Assembly: GCA_946183095.1 (NCBI GenBank)
Contig: CAMHBE010000034.1
Coordinates: 1-10,848, forward strand
DNA length: 10,848 bases
Reading direction: 5' to 3'
DNA from: an uncultured Clostridia bacterium
Lineage (GTDB): Bacteria > Bacillota > Clostridia > Oscillospirales > Ruminococcaceae
This document shows, piece by piece, positions 1 to 6,094 of the stretch. A program made the position numbers and the translations under genes. The notes beneath the pieces were generated by a model that saw only the letters and a list, made by a program, of their open reading frames with translations, had not been told where the DNA came from and made no database searches. How positions within the stretch are numbered: position 1 is the first letter of the stretch; each line of letters opens with the position of its first letter.

Positions 1-611
1 ATCTGTCCGGGAAGCCTGAGCTTTTCTTTGGGCGGGAAAGATTTGTCGAACTCCTCGACATCGGCATTATCGACATAGTAGCCTGCCGGAGTCTGATACA
101 CTCCCGTTACGCCGTTCAGATAACCGGGTATCAGTTCCTTGCAGAGGAAAAATGAGGAATCCGCATCTTCGGGCAGGTCGTGATATCGTATGCCGAACTT
201 GCTCGAATAGTCGAAACCGCTCTTGCCGTAAAAGCCGATATTGCCTTCAAAAAGGACAGCTCCGTATCCCATAGCGGCAGCCTTCTCCAGCGAATAGTCG
301 AGAAGTATCTTTCCATATCCTTTGCGTTTGAGTTCGGGAGTAATGCAGATAGGACCCATAGTGAGTACATCTGCCGTACTGCCGTTGTCGGCTTCAATGA
401 TCGTCTTCATGAACATATTCTGTCCTATGAGCCTGCCGTCCAGCTCCATAACGAAGTCGAGTTCCTTCACGAACAGCGGGTCGTCTCGGAGAACGTGCAT
501 GACGTAATGTTCGGAGCATCCCGGACGGTAAACGTTCCAGAATGATTCTCTGATAAGGTTTTCAACTTCTCTGTAGTCTGCTTCTGTTTCCTGACGTATA
601 ATATAATTCAT
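1..611 (-). CDS. GNAT family N-acetyltransferase, 3' end cut by window edge
   Basis: The reading frame starts at an ATG at 611 and stays open to the window edge, giving at least 203 residues; the C-terminus is missing. The protein begins MNYIIRQETEADYREVENL, a typical GNAT N-terminus. Motif A of the fold is seen around residues 85-115, with the acetyl-CoA pyrophosphate-binding signature RKGYGK (pattern R/Q-x-x-G-x-G/A) followed by a helix and then FYGKSGF. It resembles YhbS-like predicted acetyltransferases. The substrate is unknown; small amines, antibiotics or protein N-termini are all possible. The start overlaps the stop of the upstream AAC(3)-like gene as ATGA, so the two are probably translationally coupled. 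The fold is clear from sequence; the role in drug modification is inferred only from its neighbours. Confidence 0.85.
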   Translation of the reverse strand, partial: MNYIIRQETEADYREVENLIRESFWNVYRPGCSEHYVMHVLRDDPLFVKELDFVMELDGRLIGQNMFMKTIIEADNGSTADVLTMGPICITPELKRKGYGKILLDYSLEKAAAMGYGAVLFEGNIGFYGKSGFDYSSKFGIRYHDLPEDADSSFFLCKELIPGYLNGVTGVYQTPAGYYVDNADVEEFDKSFPPKEKLRLPGQ

Positions 612-1366
612 TTGATGATCTCCTTTTGTTTTGTTATTCCCCACAGTCCGTAGGGGTCCTGTTCAAGTGCGTTTTTATACAGCGATACCACATCCCACAA
701 GTCAAAGAACATGACTTTACAGCTTCCTATGTTGGTTTCCTTTATAAGCCCTTTGCGGTATGCCATGTCCTGTATGCGGTACCACGCCTTGACGGGAGGG
801 TGCCCCGCTTCGATGAGCCATTCCTCCGGCGGGTAGATGCTGTTTATCTCCTCGCCGGGCGCAAACATCGCGTTGATATCTGCCGGAGTGATGCCCTCGA
901 CGTAGTGCATCGCTGTCAGCTTGTAGATGTCGGTGCCGAGCATAAGAGCCTTGCCGCCGTTGTGAAGCGCGTAGTCAAGTCCGCCGGTGAGCGCATCTCT
1001 TCCATGTTTTCCCCAGCCCGACGTGCTTATGGTATCGGTGCCGGTGAAAGTGTCCGGCATTTTCCGAAATGTGTCTGCAACTATCCCCATTGCAGTTCTC
1101 TCGGCATCCGGGGGGAGTATCCTTATCTTTACGGTCATGCCGAGTCTTTTGTCGTTATCTGTCAGATCAAGCTCTTTGCTGAACCGCAGTGCGGGCATGA
1201 AAATGCTGCCTTCTTCGGTAACAAGTTCCTTCAGTGTGTCTATGACCGTGACAGCACCGCCTTCGAGCTGCCCGAAACTGCTGAGTGAGGTGTGGACTTC
1301 GAGAGTCATGCCGGGTGTGATACCGAGCGCTTTGAGTGCGTTTTTCAGTTCCGTTTTTGTTACCAT
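608..1366 (-). CDS. AAC(3)-family aminoglycoside N3-acetyltransferase homologue
   Basis: This 252-residue protein matches the Antibiotic_NAT/AAC(3) family, which transfers acetyl from acetyl-CoA to the 3-amino group of 2-deoxystreptamine aminoglycosides in the cytoplasm. Family landmarks appear in order: VHTSLSSFG (24-32), EEGSIFMPAL (51-60), TSGWGKHGRDAL (115-126) and MLGTDIYKLTAMHYVE (142-157), which carries the His154 and Glu157 expected in the active site. It is slightly shorter than the usual 260-280 residues. Many chromosomal members (for example YokD-like proteins) act on other amines or have no known substrate, so resistance is not proven. An AAGGAG lies about 14 bases before the ATG, a longer spacer than normal, and an in-frame TAA just upstream rules out an earlier start. 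It follows the GNAT gene after 71-77 bases and overlaps the next gene by 4 bases. Confidence 0.87.
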   Translation of the reverse strand: MVTKTELKNALKALGITPGMTLEVHTSLSSFGQLEGGAVTVIDTLKELVTEEGSIFMPALRFSKELDLTDNDKRLGMTVKIRILPPDAERTAMGIVADTFRKMPDTFTGTDTISTSGWGKHGRDALTGGLDYALHNGGKALMLGTDIYKLTAMHYVEGITPADINAMFAPGEEINSIYPPEEWLIEAGHPPVKAWYRIQDMAYRKGLIKETNIGSCKVMFFDLWDVVSLYKNALEQDPYGLWGITKQKEIIK

Positions 1367-1437
1367 ATATTGTTAAGTTTCTCCTTACATCGGGGTTATT
1401 ATTTAGGGGCGGTCTTTAGCAGTACACGATAAAACCA

Positions 1438-1995
1438 TTATCGTTCATCATTCAGCACCAGCCTCATCAGAACGAGTTCCTGCCAGCCTGTGTGACGGGA
1501 ACGGAAGCCCATGGGATTGCGTCCGTATTCGGTAAATCCCGCTTTTCGGTAAAGCTCCAGCGCCGGTGTATTATCCGATACGACCTGCAATTCGAGCTGC
1601 GTGTAGCCCGCTTTTGCCGCACATTCGATGCACGCTTTTGTCAGTGCGGTACCGATGCCGAGCCCCCAGTACGCCTTGTCGATGCTCATGCCGAAATCGG
1701 CGCGGTGTCTTGTCTTGAACCTGTCGCCCACACATTCTATGCCTGCGCTGCCGACGATCCTGCCGTCAACTTCCGCCAATATTTCGACACTGTTTTCGCT
1801 CTCTTCTTTGTTATGCAGAAATTGGCATTCCTGCTCAACGGTGAATGTCATCTCGTCGGGATAAGTCAGCAGGAAGTCCGTCTGTTCATGCGTCAGCCTG
1901 AATACTTCGAGCACCTCTTTCCCGTCGTTTTCCGTACCGTTCCGCAGGGTGCAGCTCCTGCCGTCCCTGAGGGTGATCGTTTTGCTGTATTTCAT
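1438..1995 (-). CDS. GNAT family N-acetyltransferase (RimJ/RimL-like)
   Basis: A cytoplasmic acetyl-CoA-dependent acetyltransferase of about 185 residues. The N-terminal strand TLRNGTENDG is followed by the acetyl-CoA loop YWGLGIGTAL (R/Q-x-x-G-x-G-like), then a helix and SDNTPALELYRKAGF, the classic motif B of RimJ/RimL and streptothricin-type enzymes. Its substrate cannot be read from sequence. Two starts are possible. ATG at 2001 overlaps the stop of the MATE gene as ATGA, but the GGAG would sit only about 3 bases away. ATG at 1995 (chosen) gives a normal 7-8 base spacer from GGAGA and starts MKYSKTITLRDG. Either way it is tightly coupled to the MATE gene. A weak 7-bp hairpin overlaps its stop but has no T-run. 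Confidence 0.88.
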   Translation of the reverse strand: MKYSKTITLRDGRSCTLRNGTENDGKEVLEVFRLTHEQTDFLLTYPDEMTFTVEQECQFLHNKEESENSVEILAEVDGRIVGSAGIECVGDRFKTRHRADFGMSIDKAYWGLGIGTALTKACIECAAKAGYTQLELQVVSDNTPALELYRKAGFTEYGRNPMGFRSRHTGWQELVLMRLVLNDER

Positions 1996-1997
1996 GG

Positions 1998-3407
1998 TCA
2001 TTTCTCCATTTCTTTTTTATTGTTTACTGCAAGGTTTTTGAGCCACCGCTCCTTTTTCAGCCAGATGTGGAACACGATTATTTTTGCAACATCAAGCAGC
2101 TTGACATATAGATAAAGCAGCACGGGACCGATATCCGTCAGAAAGCCGAGAATGAATATCAGCGGCATCATAATGACTATGGTGATGACGGAGTCTGTGT
2201 ACGCCCCCATTGCGGTATCTCCGCCGGCTCTCGCTACCGCCTGCTGTGCGTTCATGTACACCCACACCGGCATGAAGAAAGACATCATTATGACCATATT
2301 GCGGCATATCTCCACAGCGCCGTCGCTGAGCCTGCCGAATACGAGCGGTATAATGAGTGTAGTTGCAAAGCCGAAAAACGTCATGAATACGCCGAATACC
2401 GCCGACCCCGACAGAAGCCAAGTCTTTTCCGTGCGTGCCTTTTGCAGGTCGCCCATGCCGAGAGTCCGTCCGAGGATAACGCCGGTCGCGGAGTAGATAC
2501 CGCCGAATGCGACGAAGAAGAGGTTTGCGATAGTGAAGCTCGAAGCCATTCCCGAAACAACATCGGCGCCGCCTCTGCCGTTGTATATCGCGGTGGTGAC
2601 TGTCTCGGAGAGTATCCACACCATTTCGCAGAACAGTACCAGCGAGCCTTTTTTCAGTATGCTGCGGAAAAGTTTCCAGTCAACTTTGAAAAACTCCTTC
2701 AGTTTTACGGCGAAATCCGGCTTTTTGCGGATATAAACGACAGCGAATATCACAAATTCCAGTGTTCTTGCAATAACCGTAGCGATAGCCGCACCCTCTA
2801 CGCCGAGAGCGGGGAAGCCGAGGTTTCCGTATATCAGCAGCCAGTTGAACAGCGTGTTCGTGAGTGTTGCGGCGATAGTTACCAGCAGCGGTATCTTCAC
2901 TTCTCCGATGTCACGCAGCGAGCTTGCGATGCAGATCGAAAAAGTGACTGGTATGCTCATGAAGATCATGATGTTTATGTATTTTACGGCTTCGTCGAGT
3001 ATCGGTCCTGCTTCCGAATTGCCGATGAGCATGAGCGACAGCACTTCCCGCGGGAATATCACGCACACGAGAAGGTAGGGTATGAACGCGGCAAATCCCA
3101 TTATCAGCTTGAAACGCAAAGTCTGCTTCATGCCTTCTTTGTCGCGGGCACCGTAGAACTGCGTCATGAAGATGCCGCCCGACATACATATCGCGTTGAG
3201 GTACACCATAAACACGAAAAGCACCTGTCCCGCCACATTCACGCCCGACATCGAGACATCTCCCAGTCCCGATACCATAAAATTGTCTATCAGCGACACA
3301 AGGCTCTGTATCAGCTGCTGGAGCATGATCGGCACTGCAAGCGCCAGTGCGCCGCGATAGAACCGCCATGTCCCGAAAAGTTTCTTTTTTTCTTTTGTTC
3401 CGGTCAT
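1998..3407 (-). CDS. MATE family multidrug efflux transporter
   Basis: This 469-residue membrane protein is of normal length for the MATE (MatE/NorM/DinF) family, which exports cationic drugs and other toxic compounds in exchange for Na+ or H+. About twelve hydrophobic segments run through the protein in two halves. The N-terminal helix pattern ALAVPIMLQQLIQSLVSLID and the later MTQFYGARDKEG loop are typical of the family, and the same arrangement recurs in the second half (FFVAFGGIYSATGVILGRTLGMGD). The start at 3407 overlaps the stop of the upstream cat-like gene as ATGA and has GAGAGG about 6 bases upstream. Its place between drug acetyltransferases suggests drug export, but MATE substrates cannot be predicted from sequence. 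Confidence 0.93.
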   Translation of the reverse strand: MTGTKEKKKLFGTWRFYRGALALAVPIMLQQLIQSLVSLIDNFMVSGLGDVSMSGVNVAGQVLFVFMVYLNAICMSGGIFMTQFYGARDKEGMKQTLRFKLIMGFAAFIPYLLVCVIFPREVLSLMLIGNSEAGPILDEAVKYINIMIFMSIPVTFSICIASSLRDIGEVKIPLLVTIAATLTNTLFNWLLIYGNLGFPALGVEGAAIATVIARTLEFVIFAVVYIRKKPDFAVKLKEFFKVDWKLFRSILKKGSLVLFCEMVWILSETVTTAIYNGRGGADVVSGMASSFTIANLFFVAFGGIYSATGVILGRTLGMGDLQKARTEKTWLLSGSAVFGVFMTFFGFATTLIIPLVFGRLSDGAVEICRNMVIMMSFFMPVWVYMNAQQAVARAGGDTAMGAYTDSVITIVIMMPLIFILGFLTDIGPVLLYLYVKLLDVAKIIVFHIWLKKERWLKNLAVNNKKEMEK

Positions 3408-4063
3408 TTATATCCTCTCTCTGTGAAATCTTTTATTTCTTTTTCAAGCAGCCTGAACACGTTCGCGATAAGAAAACCGTCCGCGACCGCATGATTAAGC
3501 CGCACGGTCACAGGCATCATCATCCTTCCGTTTTCCTCGCGGTATCTGCCCCAGTTCACGATAGGCAGGAAGTAAAGATACCCGTCGGGGAGTTCCACAT
3601 TCAGGCTGTCATACGACAGCCACGAGATGTAGGACGCGTCGAACCAGTTCGGATGTCCCTGCGCGTCGAGCCGGTATTCTCTCGTCTGCTGCGCGGCAGT
3701 AAGGTCATTCAGCGCACAGCGGTAAAACTCCGTGTATTCCTCGTGATATGCCGAATAAACGGGAGTACACGTCTCGGTATCCTCATGGAAAACGTACTGT
3801 GTGGGATTTATCACATCGTAGCAGATAAGCTCATCGGACTGCCACAGATATGCCATTCTGTAATCGTCACGGGAGTTCAGCACCTTCGTGAGAATGTACA
3901 GAAAGTTTATGTAGAATTTAGTCCCGCTGCGCTTTGAGAAGTCCGCAAGCTCTGTGATATCCACCTTTGCCGTCATGGAGACGGAGCACTTGCAGTCCTC
4001 GGTGAAGTGGCGGTACACGCCTTTCCGATAGTATTCGTTCTTGTCTATGATCTTATAGTTCAT
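3404..4063 (-). CDS. cat: Chloramphenicol acetyltransferase, type A (CatA family)
   Basis: This 219-residue protein has the length and layout of type A (classical) chloramphenicol acetyltransferases, trimeric cytoplasmic enzymes that acetylate the 3-hydroxyl of chloramphenicol with acetyl-CoA. Landmarks are IDKNEYYRKGVYRHF (6-20), CKCSVSMTAKVDIT (24-37), the WLSYDSLNVEL segment (148-158, FTSFDLNV in well-studied enzymes) and RLNHAVADGF (188-197). The last is the HHAVCDGFH active-site motif: catalytic His191 and Asp195 are kept, while the preceding His is Asn and Cys is Ala. It is a divergent member and could act on a related xenobiotic. A good GGGAG lies 6 bases before the ATG. It is the first full gene of the operon, about 60 bases downstream of the predicted transcription start, behind a 17-codon leader ORF. 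Confidence 0.9.
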   Translation of the reverse strand: MNYKIIDKNEYYRKGVYRHFTEDCKCSVSMTAKVDITELADFSKRSGTKFYINFLYILTKVLNSRDDYRMAYLWQSDELICYDVINPTQYVFHEDTETCTPVYSAYHEEYTEFYRCALNDLTAAQQTREYRLDAQGHPNWFDASYISWLSYDSLNVELPDGYLYFLPIVNWGRYREENGRMMMPVTVRLNHAVADGFLIANVFRLLEKEIKDFTERGYK

Positions 4064-4113
4064 GTTTCTCTCCCTGAATTCTGCGGCACGGTATAGTTCA
4101 GTGCTTCTTTCAT
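4060..4113 (-). CDS. Putative 17-residue leader peptide of the cat gene
   Basis: A short frame, MKEALNYTVPQNSGRET, fills most of the leader between the predicted transcription start (about 4123) and cat. Its TGA overlaps the cat ATG as ATGA, the same junction style as in the operon. Its own ribosome site is weak (GAG about 3 bases before ATG, near the mRNA 5' end). Leader peptides are known to control inducible cat genes of Gram-positive bacteria by ribosome stalling. Here I see only a 5-bp CTGAA/TTCAG pairing just before the cat Shine-Dalgarno, not a clear hairpin masking it. Translation is plausible but unproven. Confidence 0.4.
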   Translation of the reverse strand: MKEALNYTVPQNSGRET

Positions 4114-4129
4114 TTACTCGTATTTAAAC

Positions 4130-4158
4130 ATTATATCATTTATATTGTATATTGTCAA
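4130..4158 (-). promoter_or_regulatory. Consensus sigma-A promoter of the acetyltransferase/efflux operon
   Basis: On the minus strand TTGACA (4158-4153) and TATAAT (4135-4130) are separated by exactly 17 bases, and a TGA just before the -10 makes it an extended -10. This is a perfect vegetative promoter for cat and the genes behind it. The transcription start is expected near 4123. Confidence 0.85.
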
Positions 4159-4170
4159 CACACATATCTG

Positions 4171-4210
4171 TATAAACAAAACGAGCCGTATGCGGAACAT
4201 ACGACCCGTT
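4171..4210 (-). terminator. Rho-independent terminator after the FliD-like gene
   Basis: On the minus strand ACGGGTCGTATG pairs with CATACGGCTCGT over 12 bp (two G-U pairs) around a 5-base loop, followed by TTTTGTTTATA. It lies about 33 bases past the FliD-like stop and separates that unit from the cat promoter on the same strand. Confidence 0.8.
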
Positions 4211-4242
4211 GTCCGTTGTGGACATCATGACATCATTTTGTA

Positions 4243-4944
4243 TCAGAACAACTGATTGTAGAGAACTCCGCTGAGTGCGGAAGCATTGGAGCTTGCAACA
4301 GTGCCGGAGCTTGTGTAGGTCTTTGTCGCCTCTTTGTAAGCGGCAGTCTGAGAGTAAGCGGAAACAGCGTTTGCCTGAGTGGACATGAAGCTTGAAAAAG
4401 AATCCTTTTTGCCGAATACCTTGTCGAGTTCGTCCTCACTTGCGCTGTTGAAGGTGTCCTTGTCTATGGAGAGCTTGCCGTCACTGCCGATGGAAATGCC
4501 CACGCTGTCGAGTTTTCTCGAATACGCGTTGGTCATGTTCGCGATGAACTGCGACTTGTTGGAGACCGTCTGGTTTCCGGAAGATCTGGTGGAAGAATAG
4601 AGGTCGTTGTAGCTCTTTACGAACTTTTCTGCGGCTGCAAAAGCCTTGTCGCGGTCTATCTCGCCTGTTGCTTCATCCGCCTTGAAAGCTGTTTCGAGAT
4701 CCTTTACGGATGTGTTGACACTGTCCGCGTAGGTCTTGAGCTTGTCGTTGCCGGATGCCGAATAAGCGGTGGAGGAAGAAGATGTCTTCTTCTCATATTT
4801 GCTTGCGGCTTCCTTTGCTGCGGATTCGCTCTCGGTCTTCTGCTGATTGAAGTAATGCTTGTAGAGAGGCTTTGCGACTTTGAAATCGCTCCACTGGTTA
4901 AGGACATTGCTCATAGATGAGTAAAATAAACTCATATCGCTCAT
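4243..4944 (-). CDS. Short FliD C-terminal-like protein (flagellar filament-cap-related), function unproven
   Basis: A 233-residue secreted-style protein without a signal peptide or membrane segment. Residues 35-65 are Ser/Ala/Lys-rich and the rest looks helical. The segment KFVKSYNDLYSS (107-118) followed by LDSVGISIGSDGKLSIDKD (145-163) and DKVFGKK (174-180) resembles the C-terminal part of FliD (hook-associated protein 2), where a GI-x-x-x-DGKL-x-ID pattern precedes a helix reaching the filament. True FliD is usually 450 residues or more and has an N-terminal HAP2 domain that is absent here. It could be a shortened paralogue, an adaptor or another export substrate. The start at 4944 has AAGGGAAG about 8 bases upstream; an ATG at 4974 in frame lacks a ribosome site. 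It sits behind a sigma-D-driven gene and ends at a terminator. Confidence 0.7.
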   Translation of the reverse strand: MSDMSLFYSSMSNVLNQWSDFKVAKPLYKHYFNQQKTESESAAKEAASKYEKKTSSSSTAYSASGNDKLKTYADSVNTSVKDLETAFKADEATGEIDRDKAFAAAEKFVKSYNDLYSSTRSSGNQTVSNKSQFIANMTNAYSRKLDSVGISIGSDGKLSIDKDTFNSASEDELDKVFGKKDSFSSFMSTQANAVSAYSQTAAYKEATKTYTSSGTVASSNASALSGVLYNQLF

Positions 4945-4981
4945 AGTATCACTTCCCTTCGATAAGTGGGGCATTCACGCG

Positions 4982-5073
4982 GCACACGGGCGGCAGACGC
5001 ACCGTTTACGGCACGGCCCGTATGTGCGCATAAGCCCCGTTCGAGCGTTGTACCGCATCCCGCGGTACGGGGC
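4982..5073 (-). promoter_or_regulatory. GC-rich structured spacer before the FliD-like gene (candidate RNA element)
   Basis: Most of the 160 bases between the two motility-related genes can fold on the minus strand. One hairpin pairs GCACA-CGGGC with GCCCG-TGTGC (5027-5016 with 4991-4982; a 2-base bulge) and contains a smaller CCGT/ACGG stem. The other pairs GCCCCGT with ACGGGGC (5073-5067 with 5040-5034) around an inner ACCGC/GCGGT stem. Neither is followed by a T-run, so they are not simple terminators. I do not recognise a known riboswitch. It could stabilise or process the mRNA between the two genes. Confidence 0.4.
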
Positions 5074-5105
5074 AGATGATGTCATGATATGTCGGCAGAT
5101 GATGT
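5071..5105. repeat. 12-bp direct repeat GGCAGATGATGT, two copies
   Basis: The 12 bases GGCAGATGATGT occur at 5071-5082 and again at 5094-5105, 23 bases apart. The second copy abuts the stop codon of the DUF5610-like gene. Function unknown; it may be a local duplication. Confidence 0.5.
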
Positions 5106-5752
5106 TACTGTGCCGAAGCGGCAGCCTCGTCCGCTGAGGAATTGAGCTCTTTTTCCCAATCGTCGAAGCCCTGCATCACGCGGTCGTAGGTATCGCCGCA
5201 AACGTCCGGGAGTTCACCGCCCCAGATCTTCTTGCATTCGCCGAAGCCCTTAACGAAAGCGTTCTTGACTGTTTCAAAGTTCTTGGGATCGTTGCCTGCG
5301 AGGCTCTTTGCGAAATCGAGGATACGATTCGCGGTCTTTTCCGCACCCCAGAAGTCCTCGGATCCGTCACTCTCGATATAATCGAGACCGTAGCTCTTCA
5401 TGACAGATTTGAGGTCGATGTCGATGATCTTGCCCGTGCCGCCACCGGCCTGCTTGTCGAGCATCGCCTTGATGACATCCTTCATGCCTTCGTTGCGGAT
5501 AGCCTTCTCGGACATTCCGGTATGTTCCGTCTTGATACCCTTAGTGTAGGTGTTGTTCTTGACGGCTGTTCCTTCGGAGCGCTCGAAAGTATCTGTACGC
5601 TTGGAAGATGCCTGTTCGGCGGTCTTTGCGGCATTTTCCGCCGAGGAAGCGGACTTGTCGGTCGCCTTGGTCTCTTTTACCTTGGAATTGGACTTAGCCT
5701 GGTTCACGGGAGCATTTGAGTAGCTGTCATAGATAGAATTGATTCCGCTCAT
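5105..5752 (-). CDS. DUF5610-like protein under flagellar sigma control, function unknown
   Basis: A 215-residue protein with no signal peptide or membrane helix. Residues 1-75 are a Ser/Ala/Lys/Thr-rich, probably disordered tail. Residues 80-205 are helical and contain FWGAEKTANRILDFAKSLAG (134-153), then KNAFVKGFGECKKIWGGELP (163-182) and TYDRVMQGFDDWEKE (188-202). This order (a SPEKTADRI-like helix, a G-F-x-x-A/C segment, then a Y-D-x-V-x-x-G-x-D end) resembles DUF5610 proteins as I remember them; the family has no established role. The start at 5752 follows an AAAGGA about 11 bases upstream, inside the end of a 15-codon mini-ORF. A sigma-D promoter upstream and the FliD-like gene downstream place it in the motility regulon. 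Similarity to DUF5610 needs a profile search. Confidence 0.75.
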   Translation of the reverse strand: MSGINSIYDSYSNAPVNQAKSNSKVKETKATDKSASSAENAAKTAEQASSKRTDTFERSEGTAVKNNTYTKGIKTEHTGMSEKAIRNEGMKDVIKAMLDKQAGGGTGKIIDIDLKSVMKSYGLDYIESDGSEDFWGAEKTANRILDFAKSLAGNDPKNFETVKNAFVKGFGECKKIWGGELPDVCGDTYDRVMQGFDDWEKELNSSADEAAASAQ

Positions 5753-5755
5753 ATG

Positions 5756-5803
5756 TTACCATTCCTTTCTTCCCGAGGTGCGGCGTGAAATTGTCTTTTT
5801 CAT
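5756..5803 (-). CDS. Putative 15-residue basic mini-ORF in the DUF5610 leader
   Basis: MKKTISRRTSGRKEW is preceded by a perfect AAGGAGG with a 7-base spacer, a better ribosome site than that of the following gene. Its TAA ends 3 bases before the ATG of the DUF5610-like gene, whose own weaker ribosome site lies inside this mini-ORF, so coupling is likely. It might be a leader peptide or simply a ribosome landing site. No homologue is known to me. Confidence 0.5.
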   Translation of the reverse strand: MKKTISRRTSGRKEW

Positions 5804-5817
5804 GCCGATTCCTCCTT

Positions 5818-5883
5818 GAATTTTGTGAGACCCGTATGCGTATGCGGTCTGCCTCCCACGCATAGTGGGTCAAGGCGCAATTC
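5818..5883 (-). promoter_or_regulatory. Three-way-junction leader RNA abutting the mini-ORF Shine-Dalgarno
   Basis: On the minus strand a closing helix GAATT/AATTC (5883-5879 with 5822-5818) encloses two adjacent hairpins. The first pairs GCCT-CCCAC with GTGGG-AGGC (5876-5873 and 5869-5865 with 5859-5855 and 5854-5851; a 3-base bulge and 5-base loop). The second pairs AGACC with GGTCT (5850-5846 with 5832-5828) around a loop holding two GCATAC copies. The closing helix touches the AAGGAGG at 5817-5811, so opening it could control ribosome access. It does not match the c-di-GMP-I or -II riboswitch consensus as I know them. Confidence 0.4.
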
Positions 5884-5901
5884 CCTTACACCTCATATAT
5901 T

Positions 5902-5928
5902 ATATCGTCAGTTTATCTGAAAACTTTA
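5902..5928 (-). promoter_or_regulatory. Sigma-D (FliA/SigD-type) flagellar promoter
   Basis: On the minus strand TAAA (5928-5925, within TAAAGTTT) is followed after exactly 15 bases by GACGATAT (5909-5902). The Bacillus sigma-D consensus is TAAA-N15-GCCGATAT, so only one base differs. No fitting -35 for the vegetative sigma lies at the right distance. It would drive the DUF5610-like and FliD-like genes as late motility genes. Confidence 0.75.
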
Positions 5929-6030
5929 GCCTATCCTGAAATAATTTGCATTTATAACGTGAAATGCCGGAAAAGTGCCGCGAAATGAGATACTGTGCAG
6001 GTTTGCTGATACCGTGAACAAAAAAATCCG

Positions 6031-6059
6031 TTGCAAGATCCACAGATCTGTGATATAAT
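6031..6059 (+). promoter_or_regulatory. Phosphatase promoter with a perfect 12-bp palindrome in the spacer
   Basis: TTGCAA (6031-6036) and TATAAT (6054-6059) are 17 bases apart. The spacer contains CACAGATCTGTG (6041-6052), a perfect palindrome lying between the -35 and -10. A protein bound there would block RNA polymerase, so it is a candidate repressor operator. The rest of 5929-6030 shows nothing I can assign. Confidence 0.65.
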
Positions 6060-6094
6060 AATAATATCAGTTTACAGCAAAGGCGGCTAACGAA

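Noticed and set aside
1426..1444. A 7-bp hairpin (ACGATAA/TTATCGT) at the stop of the middle GNAT gene
   Set aside because: It is A/T-rich and is not followed by a T-run on the minus strand, so it is not a convincing terminator.
2442..3494. A 350-codon open frame on the plus strand opposite the MATE gene
   Set aside because: It is the shadow of the MATE reading frame: rich in His, Cys, Arg and Tyr, with no ribosome site and no family resemblance.
4224..5088. A 13-bp inverted match ATCATGACATCAT / ATGATGTCATGAT (4224-4236 and 5076-5088)
   Set aside because: About one match of this length is expected by chance in a window this size, and there is no sign of a mobile element.
4945..5104. Possible c-di-GMP riboswitch before the FliD-like gene
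   Set aside because: The location would fit, but the conserved core sequences of class I and class II c-di-GMP riboswitches are not present.
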